64,000 nt of DNA from Bugulina stolonifera (GCA_935421135.1 OW285196.1:10785001-10849000); one strand, 5' to 3'; numbered from the stretch's first letter, positions 1 through 12,902 are shown. Translations and numbers: made by a program. The notes: generated by a model from the letters alone, not told the origin.

Positions 1-65
1 CTATAAGGTTCACTTTTTGTTAAGCTATTTAACGTCCTTTACGATTATATACATTTTAGGAGATA

Positions 66-209
66 TTAAAGCATAAAGTGTACCAATACCACTAATACAA
101 GAGTAACTGCATCCATCTTGCCGTTTCGAATATTTGTTTCAATTTCTTCCAAGTAATGTGCTACCATTACAGGGCTTAGGCCTACACACTTACATTGCTC
201 TGCCTCCAC
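66..209 (-). CDS. possible 3'-terminal exon of an unidentified gene
   Basis: On the - strand a pyrimidine-rich tract ending in TTTTGGTAG is followed by an open stretch of 47 codons ending in TAA at 66-68. The peptide contains Q-C-K-C-V-G, a charged helix-like stretch (Y-L-E-E-I-E-T-N) and a hydrophobic C-terminus (V-T-L-V-L-V-V-L-V-H-F-M-L), which could be a membrane tail or a GPI-anchor signal. No family is recognised. Gene identity is unproven; the composition and clean acceptor are the only support. Confidence 0.3.
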   Translation of the reverse strand: MEAEQCKCVGLSPVMVAHYLEEIETNIRNGKMDAVTLVLVVLVHFML

Positions 210-3069
210 CTACCAAAATTAAGAAAAATCATGATATTCAAGAATAATCTGTGGCACACAAATAATTTCTCTTGTTTAGTTATCTACATGTATGTCTGAA
301 TAATCTGTGTTTTTGTAGGTCTTAGGCAACTTTAGTTGACTTAATCTCCATGTGTGTCAAGAAAGAATTGTAGCCAGCATCAGTGAGTATCATTGTAGTG
401 TTTAAATTCAACTTCGTACTCTATCTCAGTACCCACTACCATTATGCGCCATGGTCTCCATTAATGGAGCAGCAGTATGTTCTTATTATGTTCTAAAACT
501 GAAACTTCTAATTTGGGTTGCGTTTGCTAGTCTGTTGTATAGTACAACCATATTATAATGTTTCTATCGGTATACATGTAAATGGTATTTGCAGGAAACT
601 TACTCTCTGTAGACTTTCTATTGTAGAATGTTTTCTTAATGAAGGGCAGCTTCAATAATTGATGAGTAAGCGGACAGTGCAGGATCTAAGCAACTATTTG
701 TCTATTACTGAAAATAGAAGTTTATTCAGGATAAGCCACATGCACTACATATACAGATACAAATGAGTTGAAAGGTTAGTTGGAGAAAGTACCTTGATAC
801 ACTTAGAGACCAATCATATGATGCAAGCCAGCATTTAACAAGTACATTGTGTACATTATTCTGATGTGAAAATCAGCTAATTAATTAATTAATATTATAG
901 TTTTCCACAGCAAGTACAACAGCCCTTATTTGAGACTAAATGCGCTAATAGCATCACTTTTGGTTTGGCCAGAGTAACAAGAAATAATCTATGCTCTTCA
1001 ATTTGCATTGCTTTGTAGCATATGCTTAGCATCTTGTCCTAATACTGCAATTTTACAGCAATCTAAATCTTGCACTATACAATAATTTTATACCGCTACT
1101 AACATTATACTGCTTGAAAACTGTAGGTTGTTACATGGATTTTTACCCCTTATTTACATGTACATGTGCATGTAGATTAGCATTCATGTTGAGATGGAAC
1201 CCTTAGCGCTTTCTGTACTTTCACAGGTCTACTAAGTTGATACTAATTTGTAATGTACATGTATTACATAACAGATAGCTGAAGAGGTGAATGAACTGTA
1301 GGGGGAGCAGACAAATTCATAGGCCTAGACTTGGTTCAACTGCTATAGACATAACAGCTGGAAGCACATTGTACAATGTAAGTTCAATCCCTTGCATAAT
1401 TTTCAACAATCTCACAGTTTACCCGGCTATGGTAACTTTTTCACTCTTGACAGCATTTTATGAAGGTTTAAGGAGTGTCGCTAATCTCCCATAGAGATGC
1501 TATTTGGACAACTTTATGGAAAAATGTTGCTGCAGCAAAAGACAAGTGAAATGTTCTGTATTTTAGGTATATGAAAAGGGAATTCGCTCTGCTCAAGAGA
1601 ACCGTCACCAGTGATGAAAAAGATGCGAAGGCCATGGGTGAAAGAAATCCAAAACTATGTAATTGTACATTGACTTGGTTATCAAAGCTTTTAACTGGTA
1701 TTACAAGACAGTGCCTTAAAACTGTTTTAATAAACTGTATAATGTGGTGACCGGCTGCCCTTGACACTGAGGCCGCCTTTGACACTAACGCCTTTGACAC
1801 TAACGCTGCCCTTGACACTGACCGCAGTAGGACCTACCAGACAGCTCTTTGTTAATCTGTGTCTGTGACAGGACACTAAGCAGGCCAGGCCAAGTGGTTA
1901 GATGGCTATCATCCATATTAATCTATTATGTAATTGTTATGCAATAATCACCCATTATCTTATCTGTGATATTTATATTATTATACTTACTTGTGTATTC
2001 TCGTCTCAGTACTACAGAGTATAGAAAAGGACAATTTCATTGTACAGAGGAATCATTGTTATACCTATATAGTGTTTTTCACACAATACACTATTCTACT
2101 TAAACTACTAAATACCACTGAATAGTTGATCTGGGAGCACATAGGATAGCAGCAAACCCAGTACCTACTTAGGGTGGCTTGAACCAATAAGAAGTTATCA
2201 TCTCTCTACTCTTACAAGTTAGCAGTGGCTGGCCTGTGGTGCACAGCCATTACAATAATGTTTTATTATTTCACTTTATGATAATTACATCACCCAATGA
2301 TGCAATGTTTCCCAACTACAGGTTATAGGGTGCCCAACACTACAACATTAACTAATGCAACAGTATCACTAAAATGCACAATAATTAACATTGCCAAACA
2401 GAATGAATTTTGCTCTTGAACGTAGGCACAATCTCATTCGCTAGCTGTTCATTGTTAGTAGGAAATAGCAGTTCATGTAGTTAGACCTTGGTGTATTAGT
2501 AGTTGTCCTCTCTTCACACACTGACCATCAGCAGTACAGAAAACACCCAGCCTTGCATGTGCATTGTCTACTGGGCACTCATTAGCTATTTATTGTAATT
2601 ATAAATTAGCCTTTCTCAGCCAGTTATGTTCAACTTCTACCAGCAAAACACAAACGGTGAGAGAGAGGACAACTTCTATTTATAACAATTCTCTGATGAA
2701 TGAACAAAATCTAGGAGTATCAACTTGATATACATGTTGCAATTCTAACTAAATTTGTAATCTAAAGAATAATTATTCTTCAGGAACAAGGGCCTTCATT
2801 CAATAATGATCATAGAGAGAAGTTATCCTCTCACTTTCCATCTGTCTCCTACTGGTAGAAATGAAACAAAATAGATTGAGAGAGGACGACTTCCAACTGC
2901 AATCAATAGTTTTGTGCCTATGAATTGTATTTCTCCAAAATACATTCAATATTAATAAAGAATCTTCCTGAGAAAGGGTTAAGTCATGATTTCATATTTT
3001 TATGTGTAGCCTATTCACAATTCACTGTATTATAAATTATATTCTATAAGTCTGTGTGCATCTAGTATG
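210..3069. other. AT-rich intergenic DNA, no gene seen
   Basis: No ORF with protein-like composition. A small degenerate tandem of a TTTGACACTAACGCC-like unit lies at about 1755-1820. Short copies of GAGAGGACAAC and its inverse near 2505, 2665 and 2880 may be remnants of small inverted-repeat elements. Confidence 0.5.
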
Positions 3070-3245
3070 TACATGTAGGATGAAGCTCCCTGTCTGTATT
3101 CTTCAACCAAAACAAGAGCAGCAACATCACAGCAAAACAGGTTAAAATGACAGCTCAAGAACTCTCTGTTTAGGTTTTGGGGCACCACTGTTCATGCTGG
3201 GTTTAATGGGCAGTGACTGAAGAGCAGTAGTGAAAATGTGGTAAA
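3070..3245. repeat. dispersed repeat, copy 1
   Basis: Shares with 46128-46300 the blocks CAAGAGCAGC-ACATCAC, a CATGCTGGGTT / CACGCTGGGTT block and GGCAGTGACTGAAGAG in the same order and orientation. It has no coding potential. The family is unknown; a SINE or small MITE is plausible. Confidence 0.5.
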
Positions 3246-6060
3246 ATCATACATACCATTAATAGATGAGAAACAGCTAAGCATGTGATACATGTACATT
3301 GTACATCTACCATGTATGTAAATGTACATGTACAATGTATATGAAATGACACAGACTTATTCTGTCACATCCTTACATTGCACTTGCATGTATTGAGAAT
3401 ATTAGGATTATGTGATGTGCATGTAGACAGGTGTACAATTATACATGTCATATGGAAGTTAATAATATTAAATATTTTAGCTTCTCAAATTGAAGTGTAT
3501 TGCAATACCTGCTTGAAAGGGCTGCAGTTGCAGTAACACATTTATCTACGTGGTACTATTAGTTAGAGTAGGCTAAGGCATGAAAGTATATGTCATTCCT
3601 TTCTCTTGCACTACCTGTTGCCTTGCTTGCAAATAATTGAGAACGAGGAAGTACTAACAGCAGTTGGTCTATCAATATTATTACATGTAGTTCAACAAAG
3701 GTGGCCAGGGCTGATCGGCCTGCTCCTCTTTGATATACAGTATATCTACAATTTATTAGCCACAGGGGCCCTTGTGACATGTGTTCTGCACTTTTTCTCT
3801 CTGCCTTAGAGATCTTTGTTGTTGTTGAGACAATGAGTTGAAGAATTACATACCTACATGTTGGATTATAATACTCTTATACATTAAATAACAACACCAG
3901 ACCTCTCAAAATGTTTTACATAATATACAATGTACTGTACATGTACATGTATAACATGTACATGTACATCACATATTGTTCAGAATAAGAGTCATGTACT
4001 AGCAGTGTACATGCATAATATAAAACATACTGTGTACAATTATCTAACAATCTAACAGACTATCCAAACTTATGTTCCCTGCAGAACCGAAGCAATTAGG
4101 GTAGTTAGAATAGACAGACAGAGCCGAATCTATCACACAGATCATAACCATGTAAATGTGAGAGACATAATATGTACATTGTATATCGGACATAATAATT
4201 ATTCTAGTGAGACCAGCAGCAGTAGGTCATACATAAACAAAAGATTGAAGGTTCTCTCAGTGTTTATTTTAGCATATTGTATAGCTTCAGGTTGTGTACT
4301 ACCCATGAACGCAATTTTTAGTACATTCTTCCAGCAGACAACGACTAAAGTAGGCCTAATCTACCAAGAATACCTACATGTACATGTTGATCGATCCATT
4401 AAAACAACAGAAAAATAAAATCATAGATGTCACATACATGTAAAGAGAATACAACTTCAGTTCAGAATATACAAATGTACATGTGCAGTATCTTGCTAGC
4501 AGCTCTAAGAGGAACACCATGGATGCATGAACGCAATACCATACATGTACATGTATATTATGTAAGTTACAAAAATGTGGTAGGAGATGCACTGTTTTTG
4601 TAGCAACTGTGTTTACTCAGCTGTGTAAAAGAGAGGGCAACCATTAGTGTAGATGGGACATACTGAAAACCAGCATCTAATATTATATTTGCTTTCTGTA
4701 GGAGACTTTCAATTATTTCATGTATATATTTAGTAGTTGTCCTCCCTCCTCCACAGCTGAACAATTGCAGTATACATACACGTAGCTGCTGACACGTGCA
4801 TTGTAAATGATATTCGTACTAATAGTAGTTGGAGCACTTTTGTACTTGGTCAAATATGCATGTTAAATCCACATAATTTAACACTTGGATGTTTTATTCC
4901 CTGCATAACATTTGAGAGAGGGGAGACAACCCAGAAACATTGTGAAAAATAGCACATGCATTAGCCCAGAAGCCTGTAGCATTGACACTTGTATCATAGT
5001 ACTGCTGTGTCATGATATTTAACAACATTATCAACTATGGCTTGGCTTCTGGAGTCTTGTTATGCTCCTACTGTAGAATGAACTTGGTAGAAATACTTTA
5101 CTTACATGTACATTCAGAAAGACTGATTCTAGAAGCAATTCAAATTTAAATTGGTTATGAACTCATGATCATGACTTGTGAAGAAGTCACTAGTGGTTTG
5201 GGCTAGGATTGGCATTGTTTGTACACCATAGTAGCGTGAAAAAATAAACTCTGCTATCCTTAATGCTCTTTCACAGAAGGCAACTGTTTTGTACATATTT
5301 TCGACACCTGCCTAGTAGTTCCAGCTGTAGTATAAGTCTAACATACATGTACATGTAAATAAACAGAGAAACATAATTTGTATTGAATACTTGCTTTATT
5401 ACAACCTGTTTATTACAATAATTACATAGATATAATTGAATTATTATACTTCTTTCCTTTTCCCTTCCTCTGTAATCTCTTCTTATTCTGCAAATGAAAA
5501 TCAGAATTTTATTACTGCAATTTGCAGAAGAAAATCACAACTTTGTAGAGGCTATGTTGATGAATGTTGGTGCAACATTGGCAGAATGACTACTGCTTAC
5601 CAGCAGAACCCTTTTACTGACACTAAACAATACTAACTAATTACATGACTAATTCTACCAGCTTCTTATTGATTGCAATTACATGGGTTGAGGATCAAAC
5701 AGGTGACTGGGCCCCCAAGCTAGAGGCCAGGTACATTGCCAGGTACTAGCGATATTACATGTACATAATTTTATAATATGGCTGTGTGTTCACATGCATT
5801 TCAGTTTGTAAAACTGCATGAAATGTGGTTGAATACGACATTAATGCAGCACAAATGCAGGCATCAGTCGCTGAAATTTTTAGATTGCTGGCCAAGACTA
5901 TGAATAACAATAAAACACAATAAATGATTGCTAAGCCAGGGACTTGCACATGCATGTGCCAAACATACATGTACATTTATTAAAATTTGAATTGAATACC
6001 ACTGATTTAGGACCTACATTGTACAAATATATCATTTATTTTAATTGTGACATACAGTAC
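3246..6060. other. AT-rich intergenic or intronic DNA
   Basis: Contains many TACATGTA/ACATGTACATGT palindromes (for example near 3290-3335, 3944-3968, 4376 and 4548). A short + strand stretch after a possible acceptor at about 5526 reads L-C-R-G-Y-V-D-E-C-W-C but cannot be linked to a gene. Confidence 0.4.
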
Positions 6061-6133
6061 CTGTAGTTGAATCCATTAGTAGGAAAGGAAGCATAGGAGT
6101 GAAGTATCTTTCTTCTTCGTAAGCCCATCATTA
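6061..6133 (-). CDS. possible internal exon, unidentified gene
   Basis: On the - strand TTTTATGTTTCAG precedes a 73-nt block that ends CAACTACAG before GTACTG, so both splice consensus sites are good. One frame is open throughout and contains a basic run (L-R-R-R-K-I-L-H-S-Y) and ends at N-Y-R in phase 2. EMI-like genes in this window also have an exon ending in R at phase 2, but no cysteines are present here, so kinship is only a guess. Confidence 0.3.
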
Positions 6134-7103
6134 CTGAAACATAAAACAACAAAAGGTTGATCATCATTACTTATGCAGACAGTTCACCTGGCCACTAGGA
6201 TTAAATGTAGAAACAGTAGAAATAAAATTATACAATAGGGCTAGTGCTACCCTCTATCATTACATTAATTAACCCATGCCAATATCTTATAATAATACTA
6301 GGGGTTCTATCAAAATATCTATTTTTAAACTCTGCGGCATCATGGAGCATGGTATCTCATAATTTTGTAGAAAGATACAATATTAATGACTGAACTGACA
6401 TAAATACTCGATCAGAAATATGTTACACGGGACTGCTTGATTGTTAGAGACTATTTGTACGTGTCAACAGAGATCTATATTATTGTGAATACATGAGAAA
6501 GGCAATCATCTAAGTATGTGTATAAGCTAAGTTGCAACTGTGAGAGGTTGTTGTGCAAACAAGGTGTAGTTGACCTGCAATCTAAACTAATTTTGTGCAC
6601 CCATAACTATGACAAGAATGGTAAAACAACCGGCTACCATTTTTCTATTAAGTTCATTAGCCAAATTTTCACTTACTAACAAACAACCCTGCGAAGAGCA
6701 TGATAGACATAGTTAGCTTTTCTCTAAAGTCATTAGAAGATCTCCCATGTATCTAAATAGAATCAGAGTAGTCTCTCCCCCACATGCTTGTGTTACCTAG
6801 AAATACATATTATACAAAGACATGTTTACTATGATAGCAGGTTTGACTATTTGATACAATGTACAGCGTGAAAAAGTTGAGAAAAACGGATACAATTTAT
6901 GCGAATTGACATTATTAGTAAGGGTGGGTAACTCTCACTGCAAACATTATCATGGAAATTTTAACCATTTTTGACTACTTTTCGTGCAGTTTAGCATGAG
7001 ATAGTTACTCCACTAACAGTTTAGATATGATTATAAAGCTATGACAGCCATGGTGCTAAATAGTGGGTTTGCAAAGAAGGTCAACTTTAACAATCAACTT
7101 AAT
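6134..7103. other. AT-rich DNA, no gene seen
   Basis: No protein-like ORF, repeat or RNA gene recognised. It may be intronic if the flanking - strand exon-like blocks belong to one gene. Confidence 0.4.
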
Positions 7104-7495
7104 AATCTTAATTTAATTGAGACTGTACACCCCATGACATTGAAAAATCCACTGAAATCAATTAAAGTTAATTCGGAACTGGGAAAGAGGTCTATTTATT
7201 TTACTGCCGCTAATCTATTTGGTGAGCATGCGTGGGACCTACGAGGCCTCCGCGGTGGGGTCTATGCGGGACACCTGGCTGCTCATCTCTGGGAGCTTGA
7301 TGCATAGTGGGTGGGCGCAGCGTGTGTCCCTGGTTGCATGTGTCAGCCTTCTGTGGCTGGCGAACCTCTGGAATGGGGCTGTCACAACTCTAGTTTCGAA
7401 CTATCTGATTAGCCCCATGTTCTATTACCTTATTTTAATATCACTACTATTTGAATAATGATGACATAAACTAATATAAATAAATGAAAAAAAAA
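7104..7495 (+). mobile_element. 5'-truncated LINE tail
   Basis: This stretch is closely similar to 27430-27833, the 3' end of the LINE nested in the DNA polymerase element. It encodes the same C-terminal peptide (for example G-K-R-S-I-Y-F-T-A-A-N-L-F-G) and ends in an A-rich tail at about 7486-7495. Similarity starts abruptly at about 7104, as expected of incomplete reverse transcription. Relative to the other copy about 13 bp are missing after CACCCCATGAC. No target duplication is evident by eye. Confidence 0.8.
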
Positions 7496-7788
7496 CATGA
7501 CTCTGTCAGAAGTGCCATGATGTTCAATCATAACCCAAAGTAGTTTGACAGCATGCATGTTCTTTACAAATATATACTACTAGGCGTAAATTTATACACT
7601 TTGTAATACATGTTGGTTAGGGCATTGCATGGCTGAAATGCAGGTCAAGTAGGCCTATCCTATCTGTTTACCTTAAACAATTTTAGTCATATGTGACACA
7701 TTTAGCCTACTATTATAGGTTTAATCTAGTTTTGACCAACCAGGCAGGCATCCTAAGTACAATAATACACTAGGGAATTTTTGCTTAC

Positions 7789-7906
7789 AGCTTCATAGGA
7801 TTTGCTCCCACATAAGTCTGACTCTTCCTTTGATGTTGGAACCACACTTTCTGGTAGCTGCCAAGTGTCTGCATCTTCTGTCTTTTCCTTGCATCAAATA
7901 AAAATC
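7789..7906 (-). CDS. possible internal exon, unidentified gene
   Basis: On the - strand ATCATTTTCAG precedes a 118-nt block ending AAGCT before GTAAGC. One frame is open across it and reads Q-K-V-W-F-Q-H-Q-R-K-S-Q, slightly reminiscent of a homeodomain third helix. A second frame is open after the first few codons and has more ordinary composition (T-W-Q-L-P-E-S-V-V-P-T). The frame cannot be fixed without the neighbouring exons. Confidence 0.3.
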
Positions 7907-8454
7907 CTGAAAATGATATGAAATATAATATTATAACTACTAGTTAATGCAATAATGGTTTGAGCAGATGAAGTTTTGATCAATCATTTACATAAATATA
8001 AATAATGTTATTTAGGCCTATATCTACATGACTGTATAATAAGCACCGGTCTGAATTGATTGTAAGAAATTTACTGGGCTGCATTTGGTCTTCTAGTTGG
8101 TTGTAGTAAAGCACTGCAGCCTACATGGTTTTGACAGTTGGTTCAGTTTTGGAGTTCAAATAGCCTAGGAAAGTTTAAGTTTTTTCTTCATCCCTTCACC
8201 TTTTCACCTTATCCTTAGCTAACCTACAGCAACAAGCAACCGGGTACAAAGAAACCCTTGTCTTCACTCACCAAAGTTTATGAAGATAAGGGTTGCAGTC
8301 TTCTACAAGTCGGCTAGCTACCGTAAATCCGTTTATCCTGCTAGCCAATAGGTGCACAGCTCCTTGGCACAGTCTCCTATGGGATGCGTAGGATAGTTGT
8401 AGTTCGCTACATAACAAAGCTAAATTTAAACTTCTTATTTCAGTCTCTATCCAA
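7907..8454. other. AT-rich DNA, no gene seen
   Basis: No protein-like ORF or recognisable repeat before the foldback repeats begin at 8455. Confidence 0.4.
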
Positions 8455-9889
8455 CAGAGCTGGATCTAAGTCAACAGGTCGACTCATTGTAAACTTTTGG
8501 AGGCAAGACAAGTTGAAGTCAAGTCAGAGCTGCTTCAAGTCAGTGTACAATGCAAGTCTCAAGTCAAGTGGGAGACAACTTCAAAAAACATTGACAGGTT
8601 TTTTTACAAAACATCGCCTTTTTAATAGACATTGCAATCTATTGCATACCAGAGCTGGGTCCAAATCATAGATTGACTTGCTAAGTCAAGTCATACGTCG
8701 ACTTGACTTGGACTTGTCAACACGCTGACTTGATTTGAATTTGACTTGCATATCAATGTGACTTGACTTGGAAGCAGCAATGACTTGTGATTTTGACTTG
8801 GGTTCTGTCAAGTCAATGTGGAGAATAAAGTAGTGCAAGTAGTATGGTGTAAGTAGTGAATACAATGCACAATGCAATAATTAGTCAATTAAACTACAAT
8901 ACGTAGACTGGAATTGCAGGACTGGCCAGTGGACACTCTGTACTGTCCCATGTTCTGTTTATATGCTATGTAACACAGTATCACCGTCACCAATACTGTA
9001 TATAATACTACATGACCAGTCTCAACTGTAGTGCCAATATTGCTACATACATAGACTAGTTGCCATAATTAATGTCTAGCATACATGCCCATCCAACTAC
9101 ATTTTGGCATGGTTTTTCATGCGTTGGAATGTCTACTAAAAAAAAAAAGTGATGTTTGGAAAGATGCACAATAATCTTGAAGTTGTCTCCCACTTGACTT
9201 GCATTTCAACTTGCAAGTAGACAAGCGGCCTTGAACTTGACTTGTGACTTGCATGACAGCTGACTTGACTTAAGGTAGCACTGACTCGACATGGACTTGA
9301 CTTGCCTCCAAAGTTTTAAAAAATGGCTTGACTTGTTGACTTGCAAGTCGACTGGGACACAACTCTGTTTCAAACCATGCAAAAGTTTAGCCGGGTATGC
9401 ATGCCATTCAACTATGATAAAGAACCAGTCTATAGATGATGTAATGAATGATATTGGCACTGATATCTAGACTGGTCATGTGGTATTGTACATTAGTAAT
9501 GGTGAAACAGTGTTTAATCGGACGTAAGCAGCAGACGATAAGGGGGTGTCAACTAGCTACCCTGTAATTCCAAACTAGTTCATATTGTAGTGCATAGTCT
9601 CAAACCCCTAACCCTGATATACTCTGAGGAAAGTGATATGTGGGTAGGCAATTAAGACTTGTTTTTTTATGTTGGCTAAACAGTGTACACAATTTTATCC
9701 GTCACATTGACTTGGTATACCCCAATTCAAAGTCCTAAGTCACAAGTAATTCAGATTTTCAAATTAAGTCAAGTGAAGTCACATTGATGTGCAAGTCAAA
9801 GTCAAGTCACCAAGTTGGCAAGTCCAAATCAAGTCGACTAGTGAATTAAATTCTTGTCAAGTCAAACCTATGACTTGGACCCAGCTCTG
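8455..9889. mobile_element. overlapping foldback (hAT-like) elements rich in GACTTG
   Basis: Four hAT-like ends are visible: CAGAGCTGGATC at 8455, CAGAGCTGGGTCC at 8650, GGGACACAACTCTG ending 9367 and GGACCCAGCTCTG ending 9889. The 8455-8590 segment is inversely similar to 9178-9367; the 8650-9130 segment is inversely similar to about 9380-9889. Both arm pairs are packed with CAAGTC/GACTTG. The two pairs interleave rather than nest. There is no transposase, so these are non-autonomous. An 8-bp target duplication is not clear. Confidence 0.7.
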
Positions 9890-11695
9890 CTGCCTTACAT
9901 GATAAAACTTAGGCCTACTACAACTTGGAAACTTTCAAAAAATTGATTTGCCGATTGGGAGGGATTTTGTGACTGTTTGAAAAGGATAGTTCAAAACAGG
10001 ACCTTTCGAAACTGAACAGTTCAACACCAGGCAGTTTGAAACCTCTAAACCCTAGATTTCAAATAATTTCTATTTTCAAAATTATCTTTTATTTATTTGA
10101 AATTAATTGTATGTAAGTTGTGCTCCTCTAAAAATAACCAAAACAGTTTCGAACAGTCCGGTAGTGAAATGTCCTGTTTTATCTGTCTTTTTGAAATGCC
10201 CCTTTACCACTGTAAGGATAGCGCTTACACAGTAAAAGGCCTTATTAAATACTCAATTAATATTACCTTTAAAGTTAGTTTTCAGCATTTATGTTATTAA
10301 CAGGGTAAACAATTTAATAAAAAATTAAAATTTAATCACATTTTATTATTTACTATAATTTGTTTTTATATAACTATGCTGTAATTAGGCCTATTACCAA
10401 TAATAATTTAATTTAATTATTTGTTCATACGAGTATTACATTATTAAATTTTATAATACTAATAGTACGCATAGGGACCTATACCATATGCTAGTATAAG
10501 AATTTAAATTAGTAATATAATGTCCGCATTCATATGGAGATTATTGTGTCTGCTTACTTCTTTTCAGTTTTTAGCCATTTACGATGTTGGCAAATGAAAA
10601 CAATAATAAATTCTAATTCAAAAATAAAATTGGTAGACATTTAGGCCTAAAATATGATTGTTATAATTATACTTATTTTACACTATTTTATATTAATTTA
10701 AACAATATCAATATGAATAATTGTTAAAATCATTTAAACTATTGACTATTTATTTAATTATATTATAATGATTATTATTATTATTATATTATTATAAATT
10801 TAATTTATATTGAAATTCACGCATTGGATTGATTATCTTAAAGTTATGTAATAATATTGCATAAATTATTCATATGTCATACCACATCATATGGCTTCTA
10901 TAGCATAATTATATATGATAATGACTATGGGGGATTAAAATCACATGTAGTTTAGTAAAAGTATAGTAATAGTGTAAGTATCGAGTAGGTCTAAAATAAA
11001 AACAAAAATACTCAACAGAATAGAATATCAATATTACTGAATATTATATATAATTATCATTATAAATGATTGCAATTTGCACTAAAGAAATACTACACAG
11101 TGATAGTCAGAGTTTGAGAAGTAAGTGATTTGTGATCTAATGCTGAACTTCTCCCTTTTCAGCCAACAGCTGGTTCCATTCTAAAGTTCAAGCAGTAGGA
11201 CAAAGAAACAAACTGAAACTGAAGCAGTCTGCATAATATGCAAGATGGAGGTTGGAAAACTCATTTCAAGAGAAGACAATTACATTATTAATAATAAATA
11301 GCCTTTAGGTCCTTTCCACTTATTTATAATGGGCCTCATGGTTGATGCCCTAGTCAAAAGAGCATTGCTTCTAAGAAACCTGAGCTAAAGCATGCTTGCT
11401 GTTGGGGGTAACATTGACAAAATTAGAAGTTACTGCATAGACTATGGTCAACATACCAAAGGTACTGCAAATGTGAATAAGAAGTAGAAGAACATCAAAA
11501 CTACTTGTACAAGAAAAATATGAATTAAATTTAGCCATAATATCATTTGAGACCAAATAATCAGTTTTCCACCCCCACTCAAAGCTGATCCAACTGGCCT
11601 GCAATCAATAGACCGTTCATTCATGACGCAATGTACTTGTAGCTGTATAATAATATAACAGCCACAGTTGTCATTTTACAAAAATGTATTGACAC
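9890..11695. other. very AT-rich intergenic DNA
   Basis: Includes a strongly AT-rich stretch (about 10050-11100) with many short TTAT/AATAA runs. No gene or structured repeat recognised. Confidence 0.5.
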
Positions 11696-11696
11696 T

Positions 11697-11731
11697 GTGG
11701 TTGTTCTAGGGTACCCCCCTAGAACAACCAT
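11697..11731. repeat. short perfect inverted repeat
   Basis: TGGTTGTTCTAGGG is followed after a few bases by its exact complement CCCTAGAACAACCA, giving a 14-bp stem with a loop of about six bases. It is not followed by a T-run, and nearby genes are eukaryotic, so a terminator role is unlikely. Confidence 0.75.
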
Positions 11732-11795
11732 ATTTTGCATCGCCTTTCAATTCTTCGATAACCTATATGGTAATTTTCCTGAGGGATGTACTGGT

Positions 11796-11935
11796 TATTC
11801 TATATGCCTATACATTGTGTTGTGGCCTAGTTGTTCTAAATATAGCCTGGAAGGCACAAACATAGGGTTACTACAGTACTAGAATAGCAAATATCTAGGC
11901 ACTCGATATATTGTGCCACTAAATAGCTGAGTCTT
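11796..11935. repeat. dispersed repeat, matching 39517-39645
   Basis: The stretch starting TATATGCCTATACATTGTGT and running to GATATATTGTGCCACTA is nearly identical to 39517-39645, with scattered substitutions and short indels. The second copy lies just upstream of EMI-like gene 2, while this one is 2.8 kb upstream of gene 1. It could be a transposon fragment or a remnant of duplicated gene flank. Confidence 0.7.
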
Positions 11936-12748
11936 AATACTACCTTAAAACGCTTGGCATAATCCCTTTAAGTGTTATCCTCTCCATTATCTTGAGCAAA
12001 TACATTCTAGTAGAGCGCTTTACTCAGACCAAAAGTAGGATCATTCAGGATCCTTCAGGCCGATCAACCTCGGGTTGCGTTGTAACCACCATAACATCTT
12101 CCAAACAGCAGAAAAAGAGAATAAGATTTTCTACTAAAAAACCTTTTTAGTTTAGACCAGCTTATATGAATTGGTAGAAGTTTCTAAAACAAAATGCCGC
12201 CAGAATTGCCGGATCTTTTTTGCAGTGGCTTCTTGACAACAAAGCAGTGCAATTATTATTTCATGATGCTAGTCAAAATTCATGTACATGTATATGATAA
12301 TGCAGTAAAATACTTCGACATTTCAGAGGTTCGGTTGCATGATTTGACGTCAATTAGATGAACATTTGCCAAGGAGGAAGGTATTCTCAAGATATTCGAC
12401 TCAGATAAAGATATATTTATATAAACTTCAAAGTAATTGTCTAACAATAACAAATATGTAGATAAATTTTGTGTTAAATTAAATCATTCCAGTCTGTAGG
12501 ATCTTTAAAGTAACTTAAAGGTGGTATAATTAAATTAAACACGGAACTTCTATGTTACGTGTAAGGTAGAATAATGGGTGCATTTTAGTCATATGATATT
12601 TAAGTTTATAAGAAATTAGGCTGATTAGTGAATAGCTACCTACATGTACATGCGCATGTATGTGCATGTCTAGTGAAATTTGCATCAACATTGAACTAAA
12701 ATTCATGGAATGTTAGATGATGAAATATTATCAGTCTATCTTGGTTAG

Positions 12749-12902
12749 CTATAAATAGTAATACAAGACGCATTTTTATTTTTGATCTATTTCCTAATAT
12801 TTTAACGCTCATCTGAGCATTATCATCATGATGCTCGGATGAGCATTGAAATATTAGGAAATGAATCAAAAATAAAAATGGGTCTTGTATTACTATTTAT
12901 AA
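12749..12902. repeat. long palindrome, MITE-like
   Basis: Two ~72-bp arms (from CTATAAATAGTAATACAAG to the matching CTTGTATTACTATTTATAA) are complementary with only a handful of mismatches around a spacer of about 10 bp (TATCATCATG). A transcript would fold into a long hairpin. It carries no coding signal. It is probably a foldback MITE, although a small-RNA precursor is possible. Confidence 0.8.

Noticed and set aside
5526..5636. Cysteine-containing + strand stretch resembling an insulin-like A chain
   Set aside because: The cysteine spacing is incomplete and no B-chain or signal-peptide exon is nearby.
7789..7906. Homeodomain-like K-V-W-F-Q-H-Q-R-K peptide
   Set aside because: The frame is uncertain, the upstream helices of a homeodomain are absent and key asparagine is replaced, so this is probably chance.
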